Assembly (NCBI RefSeq): GCF_025465935.1
Contig: NZ_JANLNV010000076.1
Span: 1-39,730, forward strand
Reading direction: 5' to 3'
DNA: 39,730 nt
Source of the DNA: Pseudomonas sp. 7P_10.2_Bac1
Lineage (GTDB): Bacteria; Pseudomonadota; Gammaproteobacteria; Pseudomonadales; Pseudomonadaceae
Below, one piece after another: positions 16,946 to 27,134 of the stretch. Under the pieces are notes generated by a model that ran no database searches, was not told where the DNA came from, and saw only the letters and a program-made list of their open reading frames with translations. The translations under genes were made by a program, and so were the position numbers. Every line of letters begins with the position of its first letter. Position 1 is the stretch's first letter.

Positions 16946-17413
16946 ATGGCCGTTCGGGTACAAGCGGCAGCCTTTGATCCCGGCGCCGAGGTTAACGCAC
17001 TGCATGCGGCCAATCTGGGAGTGGGCGCGGTAGTGAGTTTTGTCGGCTACGTGCGCGACTTCAACGACGGGCGTGAAGTGGCCGGGATGTTTCTGGAGCA
17101 TTACCCCGGCATGACCGAAAAGGCCCTGACTAAAATCGTGGTCGAGGCGCAACAGCGCTGGCCGTTGTTGAGCCTTGAAGTGTTGCATCGGGTTGGGGCG
17201 CTGGAGCCGGGTGAGCCTATTGTCTTTGTCGGCGTGGCCAGTGCTCATCGACAGGCGGCCTTTGATGCTTGCGCTTTTGTGATGGACTACCTGAAAACCC
17301 GCGCGCCTTTCTGGAAGAAAGAACAGACCGCCGAGGGCCCGCGTTGGGTCGAAGGGCGGGCCAGCGACGACGCCGCCGCCGAGCGCTGGCAGCGCTCACT
17401 CCCCGAATTGTAG
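16946..17413 (+). CDS. moaE: Molybdopterin synthase catalytic subunit MoaE
   Basis: The 155-residue catalytic partner of MoaD converts cyclic pyranopterin monophosphate to molybdopterin. Visible motifs are the loop GAVVSFVGYVRDFNDG, the substrate-pocket stretch ASAHRQAAFDAC and the catalytic lysine region APFWKKE. ATG 16946 follows GGAGG, which overlaps the moaD end. It is the last gene of moaCDE. A REP-like palindrome follows instead of a classic terminator. Confidence 0.96.
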   Translation: MAVRVQAAAFDPGAEVNALHAANLGVGAVVSFVGYVRDFNDGREVAGMFLEHYPGMTEKALTKIVVEAQQRWPLLSLEVLHRVGALEPGEPIVFVGVASAHRQAAFDACAFVMDYLKTRAPFWKKEQTAEGPRWVEGRASDDAAAERWQRSLPEL

Positions 17414-17427
17414 GAACGGCCGAAGTG

Positions 17428-17470
17428 CGAAGGCTGTGATTTTTTCTGAGACAAAAAGATCGCAGCCCGT
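17428..17470. repeat. REP-like inverted repeat after moaE
   Basis: GAAGGCTGTGATTTTTTCTG and CAAAAAGATCGCAGCC form an imperfect palindrome of the GGCTGCGATC...GATCGCAGCC type. It probably serves as the 3' end of the moaCDE transcript. Confidence 0.6.
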
Positions 17471-17570
17471 ACGCAGCGTGATTTCTTTTATTTCTTTCGG
17501 AAGTCTCCTACAGCGTCGAGTTCTATTCATCCGTTAGCGTTCCCGGCTTTATGTCGGGGAGGATTCACGG

Positions 17571-19619
17571 ATGGCCATATCAGCCCGTAACAACCGTTTT
17601 AACCTGAAAATCAATGGCGCATACCATGACCTTCAGGTGCTGGCATTTACGGGCGATGAAGCCATCAGCGCGCCTTACACGTTCGCACTCGAGCTGGTCA
17701 GCGATCGCTCAGACCTGGACCTCGATGCACTGCTGCAACAACCTGCCTTTCTGGCGTTTGATGGGCAAGGCCAGGGCATCCACGGGCATATTTCCAGTAT
17801 CGGCCGCAGTCAGTCAGGTGCGCGACTGACTCACTATCGCCTGACTCTGGAGCCGCGGCTTGCCAATCTGGCTTATCGCACCAACCAGCGTATTTTCCAG
17901 CACCTGACGGTGCAGCAGATCATCGAGACCCTGCTTGAAGAACACGGCATTCTCGGCGATGCCTACACCTTCCAATCCTTTTCGTCTTACATGCCACGTG
18001 AATACTGCGTGCAATACGGCGAGTCCGATTTGCACTTTATTCAGCGCCTGTGTTGCGAAGAAGGGTTTCACTACCACTTTCAACATTCACCTGACAGCCA
18101 TCATCTGGTTTTCGGCGACAAACAGCAGGCGTTTACCTCACTCAACCCTCCCACCCCCTACGTGCAGGGCAAGGGCCTGGTGGCCTCGGAGCCGTCCATC
18201 GAGCACTTTGAGCTGCGCCTGCAAGCCTGCACCAATCGTACCGTTCGCCGTGATTACGACTTTCAGCAAGCCAGCCGTGTGCTGGAGGCTGGCAGCAGCC
18301 CTGAGCTCACCGAACGCGCACTCGAAAACTACATCTTCCCTGGCCGTTTCACCGAGCAGGCCTATGGCCAACAGCAAAGCCAGCGCACACTTGAGCACCA
18401 CCAGACCGGCTATCGCCAGGCCAAGGGCAGCAGTAATCAGCCGGCCCTGTGCACAGGGCACTTCCTGACGATGAGCCAGCACAGCAATGCGGCGTTCAAC
18501 AGCGGTTGGTTGCTGACAGCCATTCACCATCACGGCAAACAACCGCAAGTACTGGAGGAGCTGGGCAGCACCTCACAACCGGTCGATGGGGACGATTTTA
18601 CCCAAGGCTACCGCAACACCTTTCATGCAACACCGCAAGAAGTCACCTACCGTCCGCAAGCGGTCTTCGCCAAACCTCGGCTTCTGGGCAGCCAGACCGC
18701 TCGCGTTACCGGGCCTGTGGGGGAGGAAATCCATTGCGATGAGTACGGCCGAGTCCGGGTTAAATTCCACTGGGACCGCAGTGCTGTTGACGATGATCAA
18801 AGCAGTTGCTGGCTGCGCGTCTCGTCCAGTTGGGCGGGGGACAGCCACGGCGCCGTCACCATCCCCCGAGTGGGCATGGAAGTGCTGGTGGGCTATCTGA
18901 ATGGCGATCCGGACCAACCCATCATCAATGGCTGCCTGGCCAACAGCCTTAATCCGACCCCGCTTGCACTGCCCGCCAACAAAACCCAAAGCGTATTACG
19001 CAGCCGCAGCACCCCAGGCGGCAGCGGCTACAACGAACTGCGTATCGAAGACCGCAAAGGCCAGGAACACATCTACCTCCACGCCCAGCGCGACCTGCAA
19101 CAACACATCAAAAACGACAGCCGCCTGCAGGTTGAGGGTAAACGCGAAGAAACCATCACCGGCAACAGCGTCTCGATCGTTAAGGCAGAAGAACACCGCA
19201 GCGTCAGCCTGGATCGCAAGGTCCAGGTCAACGCCAACGACCACCTGGCCGTTGCCGTCAGCAGTCACACCCTGGTAGGCGGCGCGCTGGTGGCCGAGGC
19301 AGGAATGCAAGTCCACATCAAGGCGGGTGCGCGGGTAATCCTCCAGGCCGGCGCCAACATCACCCTGATGGCGAGCGGGCAGCACGTATTGATCGGTGCA
19401 GCGGGCATCTACGCCAGTTGCCCGATATTGCTGGGTGGGTTACCGGTGCCGGGCATGCCGGCGGTGCCGTTGTTGCCGGGGGAGGTGGCGCAATTGCAGA
19501 GCGTATCGATAGCCCCCTCAACTCAAATGCAGGCTTTGATCGAGGGCAACCCCTCTTGCCCTCAATGCGAAGCCCTTGCGCAAAATAGCTATCAGGAAAG
19601 CGCTAATGCTGACGTTTGA
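17571..19619 (+). CDS. vgrG: Type VI secretion spike protein VgrG (TssI)
   Basis: The 682-residue protein has the usual VgrG layout: a gp27-like base (about 5-380; YRLTLEPRLANLAYRTNQRIFQ, then YGESDLHFIQRLCCEEGFHYHF), a gp5-like OB fold (about 385-470; EIHCDEYGRVRVKFHWDR, WLRVSSSWAG, GMEVLVGYLNGDPDQPIING) and a beta-helical needle (about 480-610) with repeated short strands. After the needle comes a short tail with a CPQC motif near the end and no recognisable effector domain, so cargo is carried on the adaptor encoded next. The start is ATG 17571 with GGGGAGGA upstream. No other T6SS structural genes lie nearby, so this is an orphan vgrG cluster. Confidence 0.96.
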   Translation: MAISARNNRFNLKINGAYHDLQVLAFTGDEAISAPYTFALELVSDRSDLDLDALLQQPAFLAFDGQGQGIHGHISSIGRSQSGARLTHYRLTLEPRLANLAYRTNQRIFQHLTVQQIIETLLEEHGILGDAYTFQSFSSYMPREYCVQYGESDLHFIQRLCCEEGFHYHFQHSPDSHHLVFGDKQQAFTSLNPPTPYVQGKGLVASEPSIEHFELRLQACTNRTVRRDYDFQQASRVLEAGSSPELTERALENYIFPGRFTEQAYGQQQSQRTLEHHQTGYRQAKGSSNQPALCTGHFLTMSQHSNAAFNSGWLLTAIHHHGKQPQVLEELGSTSQPVDGDDFTQGYRNTFHATPQEVTYRPQAVFAKPRLLGSQTARVTGPVGEEIHCDEYGRVRVKFHWDRSAVDDDQSSCWLRVSSSWAGDSHGAVTIPRVGMEVLVGYLNGDPDQPIINGCLANSLNPTPLALPANKTQSVLRSRSTPGGSGYNELRIEDRKGQEHIYLHAQRDLQQHIKNDSRLQVEGKREETITGNSVSIVKAEEHRSVSLDRKVQVNANDHLAVAVSSHTLVGGALVAEAGMQVHIKAGARVILQAGANITLMASGQHVLIGAAGIYASCPILLGGLPVPGMPAVPLLPGEVAQLQSVSIAPSTQMQALIEGNPSCPQCEALAQNSYQESANADV

Positions 19620-20493
19620 AACACTGCCCAAGCACCTGCCCTGGCAGCGCCATGCTTATTTAGTGCTTGACGGAGTGAGCGTGAAGAACCTGCTGGCCCA
19701 AGCCTATGAGTGGTTTGGTACGCCGGATCTGCAACTGTTGTATGCCAACACGCCATTGGCACCTTGCAACGAACTATCACCGTGCCTGATTACGCTCAAC
19801 GGGCCGAATACCCCTGGCCTCAGTCATTACTTCGCCCATGCCGTTGAGGAATGGGGTTATTTGATTTTCAGCGAGGCGAGTTCCTTCGACGTCATCACTC
19901 ACTTGCGCTTATTGCTCAATGCTCACTACCAGCCGCAAGGCCAAAAAGTGTGGCTGAGGGTGGCCGATCCGGCCGTGATGCAAGCCGTAATGAGCCATGC
20001 GGCAGGTACGCAAAAACCTGAAGTATTCGGCCCGATTGACCAAGTGGTTCTGCCGGATGTGATCCACAACACTTGGCAACATCACATCCGCCCTGGCGAC
20101 ATACCGCGTCCATTACCTGCGCAACCGTATGCCTTGTGCGAGGCTCAACAAGCCATGCTCGACGAAGTGCGTTTTCGCAGCACTCTCAAGGTGTTGGAAA
20201 AGCATGTGCGGGAAAAATTTCCAGGCTATGGAGCGCAATGGTCGAGCGATGTGCGCTGGCGGTGGGTGCGTGAGCGTGCTGACAAAGCTTACGCCTGCGG
20301 GTTCACCAGCAACCAGGACATTTGTCTCTACACCAATGTGTTCTTGTTACTGGGTGATTACGCGCTAGAGCAGCACTCTGACATCGCCGCTTTGATTAAC
20401 GAAACCTCAACGCTTACGCCTTCACAGCGCATCGAGAAAGCTGCCGAACTGGCGTACTTGCGTAGTGTGGTTTTTGAGGGGAGTCGAGTATGA
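19606..20493 (+). CDS. DUF4123 T6SS effector adaptor/chaperone
   Basis: The 295-residue protein carries the DUF4123 pattern in its first ~130 residues (YLVLDGVSVKNLLAQAYEWF; the central EEWGYLIFSEASSFDVITHLR; then KVWLRVADPAVMQAVM). DUF4123 (TEC/TAP) proteins load a specific effector onto the cognate VgrG and are not themselves secreted. ATG 19606 has AGGAAAG upstream and overlaps the vgrG end by 14 nt. The C-terminus overlaps the effector start by 4 nt (ATGA at 20490). The gene is intact, although its expected cargo gene downstream is broken. Confidence 0.9.
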   Translation: MLTFETLPKHLPWQRHAYLVLDGVSVKNLLAQAYEWFGTPDLQLLYANTPLAPCNELSPCLITLNGPNTPGLSHYFAHAVEEWGYLIFSEASSFDVITHLRLLLNAHYQPQGQKVWLRVADPAVMQAVMSHAAGTQKPEVFGPIDQVVLPDVIHNTWQHHIRPGDIPRPLPAQPYALCEAQQAMLDEVRFRSTLKVLEKHVREKFPGYGAQWSSDVRWRWVRERADKAYACGFTSNQDICLYTNVFLLLGDYALEQHSDIAALINETSTLTPSQRIEKAAELAYLRSVVFEGSRV

Positions 20494-21891
20494 ACAACCC
20501 AAACCACATCGATCTGAGCCGTAGTGACGCTAAGTCCGCCCTGGGTGTATGCCCGTTACGCAAAGCCAAGGTGCAACTGCTGCCGCTGAGTTGGCGATGC
20601 CTTACCCGCTTGCGTCGCGCCCGCTGGGCATACGTCTGTTGCGTGACGGCTGGTTGTACGTGATTAATAACAGCAGCGGTTATTTGCACGAATACCGCGT
20701 TCAACACGGTGAAATCACCCAATTTGTATGGCAGGGCGCTGAGATCAATCAGGACCAGCGTCAAGGCATGGACAGCCCACAAATGCTCAAAAATGATCGG
20801 CAGTCGTGACGAGCGCGATCATTTCATGCAAGTCGTCGACTTGAGCGCAGCTGACTGCGTCAAGGAGGGGGCAGCATTTACTCACCGCTGTACAAGCCAA
20901 GCAATGGCTGGCCGAAGTGTCCGAGACATCTTCAAGCGAAGTATCAAGCGAGGGCATGCACTCACAAGAAACCCAGGACTAAGGGTGGGAAGATCAGCCG
21001 CTGTTTAAAAAGACCCACATGGCAGCGGTCAAACGGCAAATGCTCGCGGCCTATGAACACGACCCTATGTATTTGGTGTTTAACGACACATTAGGCGTTA
21101 TGCGAGATCTGGCTCAGGAACAAGACACGGTCGTGGGCTGGATTGATGAGTGGGTAGCCAACGAGAAACAGGAACTCAAATACCTGATGGGCAGTTACAT
21201 CGAAACCCTGATGGTGCTTAACGACCAAAGCGCGCCGAGTGCAGGTGTCAGCGCCAAACTGTTTGAGAAAACCACAGAGCAGCAACGTGAGGCCATCTAC
21301 GACTACTTGAATGCGCGGAATACGGCCCGAGGCGTGCCACTGAATAAAATGCCTGCTGTGGATTCACCAGACCAAGAATTCGGGGCAGAGAAACGCGCTG
21401 CGCAACAGCTGGCCAAAGACAAGCAACAGGTCATGCACGCTACTCTTGGTGAGCCGCTTTATAAAGAATTAGAAGACGACATCGAAGCCCTGCAGGACCA
21501 CGGCGACGCAGCACTGCAAGGTCGAGGCCTAGGCTCACGGGGTATTCATGATCTGGTGCGGCATCAGGAAATGACCGCCTACCTTGAAGCTGAGCGGGTG
21601 CATATCAAACGCTGGACTGAGCGTCTGGATCGCATCACGCAAGATCGCACTCAGTTGTTTGCCACTGGCAATCTCCATCGCAGCCTGTGGTACTTCGACC
21701 CCCAACGTGAAGAGCAACTGCAGGCTGCGCTGGTAGCTGAGTACAACTGCGTACGCGACCTGTGCCGAACCGATGAAAGCCTGCAAGCGGTGGGTGAGTA
21801 TTTGCATGTGCACCCCTATTACATCTTGCCTGCGTTTGGCAGTCGTCTGGACTGGACGTTCAGCAATTCAGCATCCGCATCGCGAACCTGA
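20490..21891 (+). pseudogene. T6SS effector with VasX/BTH_I2691-like N-terminal region, broken by frameshifts and a stop
   Basis: Effector-like protein sequence runs through several frames. The ATG at 20490 starts CPLRKAKVQLLPL (to ~20585). It continues one frame over with ELAMPYPLASRPLGIRLLRD and EYRVQHGEITQFVWQG (to ~20765), then in a third register with WTAHKCSKMIGSRDERDHFM (to ~20870), then in a fourth with QHLLTAVQAKQWLAEVSE up to an in-frame TAA (20980-20982), and on through PLFKKTHMAAVKRQMLAAYE to a stop at 21889-21891. The joins at ~20585 and ~20765 also seem to have lost a few to tens of residues. Intact VasX-like effectors, as I recall them, run to about 1000 residues with membrane-active C-terminal parts, so the 3' portion is also missing or scrambled. 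It is the expected cargo of the VgrG-DUF4123 pair. Confidence 0.8.
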
Positions 21892-22250
21892 ACGTATTGC
21901 TGAAAAGCCAAGACACTTAGAAGCACAACGCCAGCGTATCTCGCCGGGACAGTAATCGCCGCTATCGATGTCGGCGAGGTGGTGATTAATAGTTTTCGTT
22001 TTATAGAAAATAATCCCCTCACCTTGCAACTTAAGTTGCCACTCTGAGTGGTGTGGCACTCAGTCAATAATGCTGATGCGTATTTCGGTGCAGCCAGAGC
22101 TTGCAGTTAGTCCACTCAAGTTTGAAGATTTATTCCTGCACTACCGTATTCCTTTGGATGTGGGGAATATTAATCTACCGATCAAAGGTGTGGAGGGTAT
22201 TGCACTTATTGGCAGTATGGATGGGTATGAATTGAAGTCGGAAAATTTTA
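21892..22250 (+). other. Coding-like debris between effector remnant and DUF6708-like gene
   Basis: There is no intact gene. Short stretches look protein-like in different frames: IANLNVLLKSQDT (21877-21920), YLAGTVIAAIDVGEVVINSF (~21937-22047) and a 62-codon ORF at 22070-22258 (VQPELAVSPLKFEDLFLHYR). Base composition becomes AT-rich from ~21980. They may be remnants of the effector's 3' end or of a lost immunity gene, but I cannot assign a family. Confidence 0.45.
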
Positions 22251-23311
22251 ATGAGTGATCCCAAGTACAACCGACTACCTCATGCCGGAGATTTTGAGAT
22301 TGAAAGCGGCACGTAGGCATTTTATCTAGCGCCCAGACCTTTACCTACGGGAATGGCCGCCTTTAGCGGGCAACGGATGCACCGCGAGTTTAATGACGTT
22401 TTTTTGGATTTTGCACATAGTGTAAGCGGTTTGGAATTTGCAGTAAGGGCATCTGTAGGTTCGCATGCGTTTTTGATGATTTTTTTCTTTATGGTCTCTG
22501 GAATTGCTGCGTGGGGACGCCGCCATAAAGAAGATTTTTTTGAAGGTTGGTGGCCTTTTTTAACGACATGGCCAATTTGGGGGGTTATTGGTTGTTTCGT
22601 ATTAATAAGTTTTTGTTTTTTATATAAAAGCATTCACCAAATAACCTCCGTCCCGCCTGTCCGCTTTATTCGCCAACGTCGGGAAGTAGCCTACGTTCGC
22701 CAACAAGGTGAACCCCCATTAATCGTCCTATGGGAAGAAGTCATTGCCTGCGTCACGGTTGGAACAACCGTTAATCCATACGCCGTTACGCACAGTTATT
22801 CACTGATGATAGGGCTGCGCGACAGTACCAGTGGCGAGGTTGTGTGGTTGACCCTTAACGTTGGCCATTTAAGTTTGGCGGTCAGCGAATGGGAGGCGTT
22901 GCGGGTCTATATGGAGGAGGGGCCACTGGCCTTGCCGGAGCCATTGTTAGTGACGAAGAGTTCCAGGAGGGCTCCGTAGCGTACTTTCATATGTGCCGGG
23001 GTGTGTATCGGGAAATGCATTCGTGGCCGGTCTATGCCTTTGGTTTTTTAACCATTCAATTCTGTAGCGGCTGGACTTTACCGTGCCGGTTTTCGGAGTG
23101 GATTTATACCCGACCGAAAGCTGCTTTCCCTGACTCTATCCGCGAATGGTCAAAACCCTTGCCTGCCGAGCAACATGCCAAGCCCAGTGCCGAGTTACTG
23201 CAACAAAGCGCCGAACTTTGTCAGGCTTTGAAGAAAGGTCAGAGTTTGTTTGATTACTACAAAGTTAAATTCGCGGAGAGAGAAACCACTGTTGAGTCTG
23301 ACGCTCAATAA
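22251..23311 (+). pseudogene. DUF6708-like two-helix membrane protein gene, broken (nonsense codon plus frameshift)
   Basis: The frame starts at ATG 22251 (MSDPKYNRLPHAGDF), meets TAG at 22314-22316 (codon 22), then stays open with LAPRPLPTGMAAFSGQRMHR, two hydrophobic helices (AFLMIFFFMVSGIAAW; IWGVIGCFVLISFCFLY) and the DUF6708-type core PPVRFIRQRREVAYV. Near 22940 the product switches frame to continue as DEEFQEGSVAYFHMCRGVYR and SGWTLPCRFSEWIYTRP, ending at 23311. DUF6708 proteins are often encoded behind T6SS effectors. A role as immunity or accessory membrane protein is inference. The first half is AT-rich compared with neighbours. An alternative downstream start (22353) would avoid the stop but not the frameshift. 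Confidence 0.75.
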
Positions 23312-23315
23312 AGCG

Positions 23316-23374
23316 GTAGGAGCGAGCTTGCCTCGCGATCTTTTGATCTTTCAAAGATCGCGCAAACTCGCTCC
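23316..23374. repeat. REP doublet (inverted pair)
   Basis: GTAGGAGCGAGCTTGCCTCG, then GATCTTTTGATCTTTCAAAG, then an inverted copy ending ACTCGCTCC. It separates the DUF6708-like remnant from the convergent rhlB and can fold into a long hairpin that would serve both as terminator. Confidence 0.85.
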
Positions 23375-23386
23375 AAGGCAGGTGTC

Positions 23387-24877
23387 TTAAACCGTCTCAG
23401 CCGGGTCAAACGGCTTGCGCAGCGCTTTCACCACCGGCCGCAGCAATTCAGTCGGCGGTGTTTCGCAACTGATTTTGCGGCCCAGCTTTTCTTCGATGGA
23501 CGGCAACTGGTACGAGTCGTCTTCACCGGCGAAGCTGATGGAGACACCCGCCGCGCCCGCCCGGCCGGTCCGGCCAATACGGTGGACGTAGTCGTCCGGC
23601 ACTTCGGGTAGGGTGAAGTTGATGACGTGGCTGATACCGTCGATGTGGATGCCGCGACCTGCGACGTCGGTGGCAACCAGTACGCGTATCTTGCCTTCGC
23701 GGAAGCCTTCGAGGGTTTTGATGCGTTTGTGCTGGGGGACGTCGCCCGACAGTTGGGCAGCGTTGATGCCGTCTCGCACTAGGCGCTCTTCAATACGCCG
23801 CACTTCATCCTTGCGGTTGGCGAAGACGATGACGCGTTCCCAGCCGTTATCGTTCACCAGGTTGAACAACAATTTGTATTTGTCTGCACCCGCCACCGCA
23901 TAAACGTGCTGTTCAACTAATTCATTGGCGACGTTTTGCGCTTCGATTTCAACGATCGCAGGGTCGGTGGTCCATTGTTTGGCCAGGTTCATCACGTCTT
24001 CGGTGAAGGTCGCGGAGAACAGCAAGGTCTGACGTTCGGATTTCGGCGGGGTATGACGAATGATCTGGCGCACTTGAGGGATGAAGCCCATGTCGAGCAT
24101 GCGATCAGCTTCGTCCAGGACCATCACTTCAACCATGTCCAAATGCACTTCGCCGCGCTGGTTGAAGTCCAGCAGACGGCCCGGTGTTGCTACCAGAATG
24201 TCGCAGTGACGGGCTTCCAGTTGCTTGAGCTGTTTGTCAAAGTCCATACCGCCCACGAAACTCATGACGTTGAGGTTCGTGTATTTGGTCAAGTCAGCGG
24301 CATCTTTAGCGATTTGCACAACCAGTTCGCGGGTTGGCGCGATGATGAGTGCGCGTGGCTCACCCATGTAACGCTCTTTGGGCGGCGGGGTTTGCGTCAA
24401 CTGGCTGATGATCGAGATCAGGAACGCGGCGGTTTTGCCGGTGCCGGTCTGGGCGCGGCCAATGGCATCGCGGCCACTGAGGGTGTAACCCAGGACTTGC
24501 GCCTGAATCGGCGTGCAGTATGGGAAGCCCAGGTCCTGGATGGCGTGCATCAGTTCAGGGGCGAGCTTGAAGTCGTGGAAGCGAGTTTTGCCTTCTTGGG
24601 GCTCAACCACGAAGTCTTCGAGTTTCCACGGAATTACAACAGGCTTTGGCGCCGGTGCGCGCCGCGGTTTGGCGGCTTTGGGTTTTTCTGCGCGCGCAGG
24701 TTCAGGTGCAGGCGTGGCGGCGGGAGTGGACACCGCGGCTTTGGCAGGTGCAGAACGCCCAGGCTGTAGCGCGTCGGTTCGCGGGCTGGGGCTGCTAGGG
24801 GGTGTCGAGGACGCTGGCGCGAGCGGCTCAGCCTCGCTTTTGCCGAATATTTTTTTAAGTGCTTTGAGCACGGTCAT
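23387..24877 (-). CDS. rhlB: DEAD-box ATP-dependent RNA helicase RhlB
   Basis: The 496-residue helicase acts in mRNA turnover, typically with the RNase E degradosome. It opens with [18 protein letters not shown], as in pseudomonad RhlB. A low-complexity Pro/Ala/Lys-rich linker follows (about 20-82), then the core: Q motif (FHDF ... CTPIQAQ), motif I AQTGTGKT (142-149), Ia [12 protein letters not shown] (255-258), SAT (288-290), [17 protein letters not shown] and HRIGRTGR (432-439). The basic, disordered N-terminus makes it longer than E. coli RhlB (~420) and may bind RNA. The start is ATG 24877. The carboxylesterase gene lies 84 nt upstream on the same strand. Confidence 0.93.
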   Translation of the reverse strand: MTVLKALKKIFGKSEAEPLAPASSTPPSSPSPRTDALQPGRSAPAKAAVSTPAATPAPEPARAEKPKAAKPRRAPAPKPVVIPWKLEDFVVEPQEGKTRFHDFKLAPELMHAIQDLGFPYCTPIQAQVLGYTLSGRDAIGRAQTGTGKTAAFLISIISQLTQTPPPKERYMGEPRALIIAPTRELVVQIAKDAADLTKYTNLNVMSFVGGMDFDKQLKQLEARHCDILVATPGRLLDFNQRGEVHLDMVEVMVLDEADRMLDMGFIPQVRQIIRHTPPKSERQTLLFSATFTEDVMNLAKQWTTDPAIVEIEAQNVANELVEQHVYAVAGADKYKLLFNLVNDNGWERVIVFANRKDEVRRIEERLVRDGINAAQLSGDVPQHKRIKTLEGFREGKIRVLVATDVAGRGIHIDGISHVINFTLPEVPDDYVHRIGRTGRAGAAGVSISFAGEDDSYQLPSIEEKLGRKISCETPPTELLRPVVKALRKPFDPAETV

Positions 24878-24961
24878 CTCATCAGTTGGTTAAGGAATGT
24901 ACGCCGGGCAGTGTAATGCAAGTCGCGTGCTCGGCGTAGTAAACGGCGGGATGTTTCGTTT

Positions 24962-26039
<1,078 letters not shown>

Positions 26040-27068
26040 ATGAAGCAGTTGAAATCCACCCTGGCTCTGGCCACTGCCGCTGTTGTCTTGAGTGTCACGG
26101 GTTTCGCTCATGCCGGCGCAACACTGGATGGCGTTAAGAAGAAAGGTTTCGTGCAGTGTGGTGTCAGCGATGGTTTGCCGGGTTTTTCGGTGCCTGATAA
26201 AGACGGCAAGATTTTGGGGATCGATGCCGATGTATGCCGCGCTGTGGCGGCTGCCGTATTTGGCGATGCCACTAAGGTCAAGTTCAGCCAGTTGAATGCC
26301 AAGGAGCGTTTTACCGCGCTGCAATCGGGCGAAGTGGATATCCTGTCGCGCAACACCACCTGGACCAGTTCCCGTGATGCGGGCATGGGGATGCTGTTTA
26401 CCGGCGTCACGTATTACGACGGCGTTGGCTTTTTGGTCAACAACAAGCTGGGCGTAAAAAGTGCCAAGGAACTGGATGGCGCGACCATTTGTATTCAGGC
26501 CGGTACCACCACAGAGCTCAACGTTTCGGATTACTTCCGTGCGAACAATCTGAAATACACCCCGATTACTTTCGATACTTCAGACGAAAGCGCCAAGTCA
26601 CTTGAGAGCGGCCGTTGCGACGTACTGACTTCCGATAAATCCCAGCTGTATGCACAGCGCAGCAAACTGGCGAACCCTGGCGATTACGTCGTGCTGCCAG
26701 AAACCATTTCCAAGGAGCCACTGGGCCCTGTCGTGCGTAAAGGGGACGAAGACTGGTTCAGCATCGTGCGCTGGACCCTGTTTGCCATGCTCAACGCTGA
26801 AGAGGCAGGCATCACCTCGAAAAACGTCGTCGCTGAAGCCAAGTCGACCAAAAACCCGGATGTTGCCCGCTTGCTGGGTGCTGACGGCGAGTACGGCAAA
26901 GACCTGAAATTGCCGAAGGACTGGGTTGTACAGATCGTCAGCCAGGTTGGTAACTACGGCGAAGTGTTTGAGAAAAACCTCGGTAAAGGCACCCCGCTGG
27001 CCATTGACCGCGGGCTGAACGCTTTGTGGAACAACGGCGGCATTCAATACGCACCGCCTGTGCGCTGA
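26040..27068 (+). CDS. aapJ: General L-amino acid ABC transporter, periplasmic binding protein AapJ
   Basis: The 342-residue solute-binding protein has a Sec signal peptide (MKQLKSTLALATAAVVLSVT, cleavage after AHA near residue 25). The family-3 binding-protein core follows: VKKKGFVQCGVSDGLPGFSV, DADVCRAVAAAVFGD, the ligand-pocket signature NTTWTSSRDAGMG and CIQAGTTTELNVSDYF. The length and order match AapJ of the broad-specificity Aap system. ATG 26040 is preceded by GGAGG. It is the first gene of aapJQMP and is separated from aapQ by a strong hairpin, consistent with higher expression of the binding protein. Confidence 0.94.
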   Translation: MKQLKSTLALATAAVVLSVTGFAHAGATLDGVKKKGFVQCGVSDGLPGFSVPDKDGKILGIDADVCRAVAAAVFGDATKVKFSQLNAKERFTALQSGEVDILSRNTTWTSSRDAGMGMLFTGVTYYDGVGFLVNNKLGVKSAKELDGATICIQAGTTTELNVSDYFRANNLKYTPITFDTSDESAKSLESGRCDVLTSDKSQLYAQRSKLANPGDYVVLPETISKEPLGPVVRKGDEDWFSIVRWTLFAMLNAEEAGITSKNVVAEAKSTKNPDVARLLGADGEYGKDLKLPKDWVVQIVSQVGNYGEVFEKNLGKGTPLAIDRGLNALWNNGGIQYAPPVR

Positions 27069-27077
27069 TAGCCCTGT

Positions 27078-27109
27078 CACCCGGTGGGCCAACCACCGGG
27101 TGCTGTTTT
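27078..27109 (+). terminator. Intra-operon hairpin between aapJ and aapQ
   Basis: A perfect 10-bp stem CACCCGGTGG / CCACCGGGTG with a 5-nt loop is followed by CTGTTTT. In binding-protein-dependent transporter operons such a structure commonly acts as a partial terminator or a 3'-end stabiliser of the binding-protein mRNA. Confidence 0.75.
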
Positions 27110-27134
27110 GATTCATTTTTTGCTGGGGCCTTTC

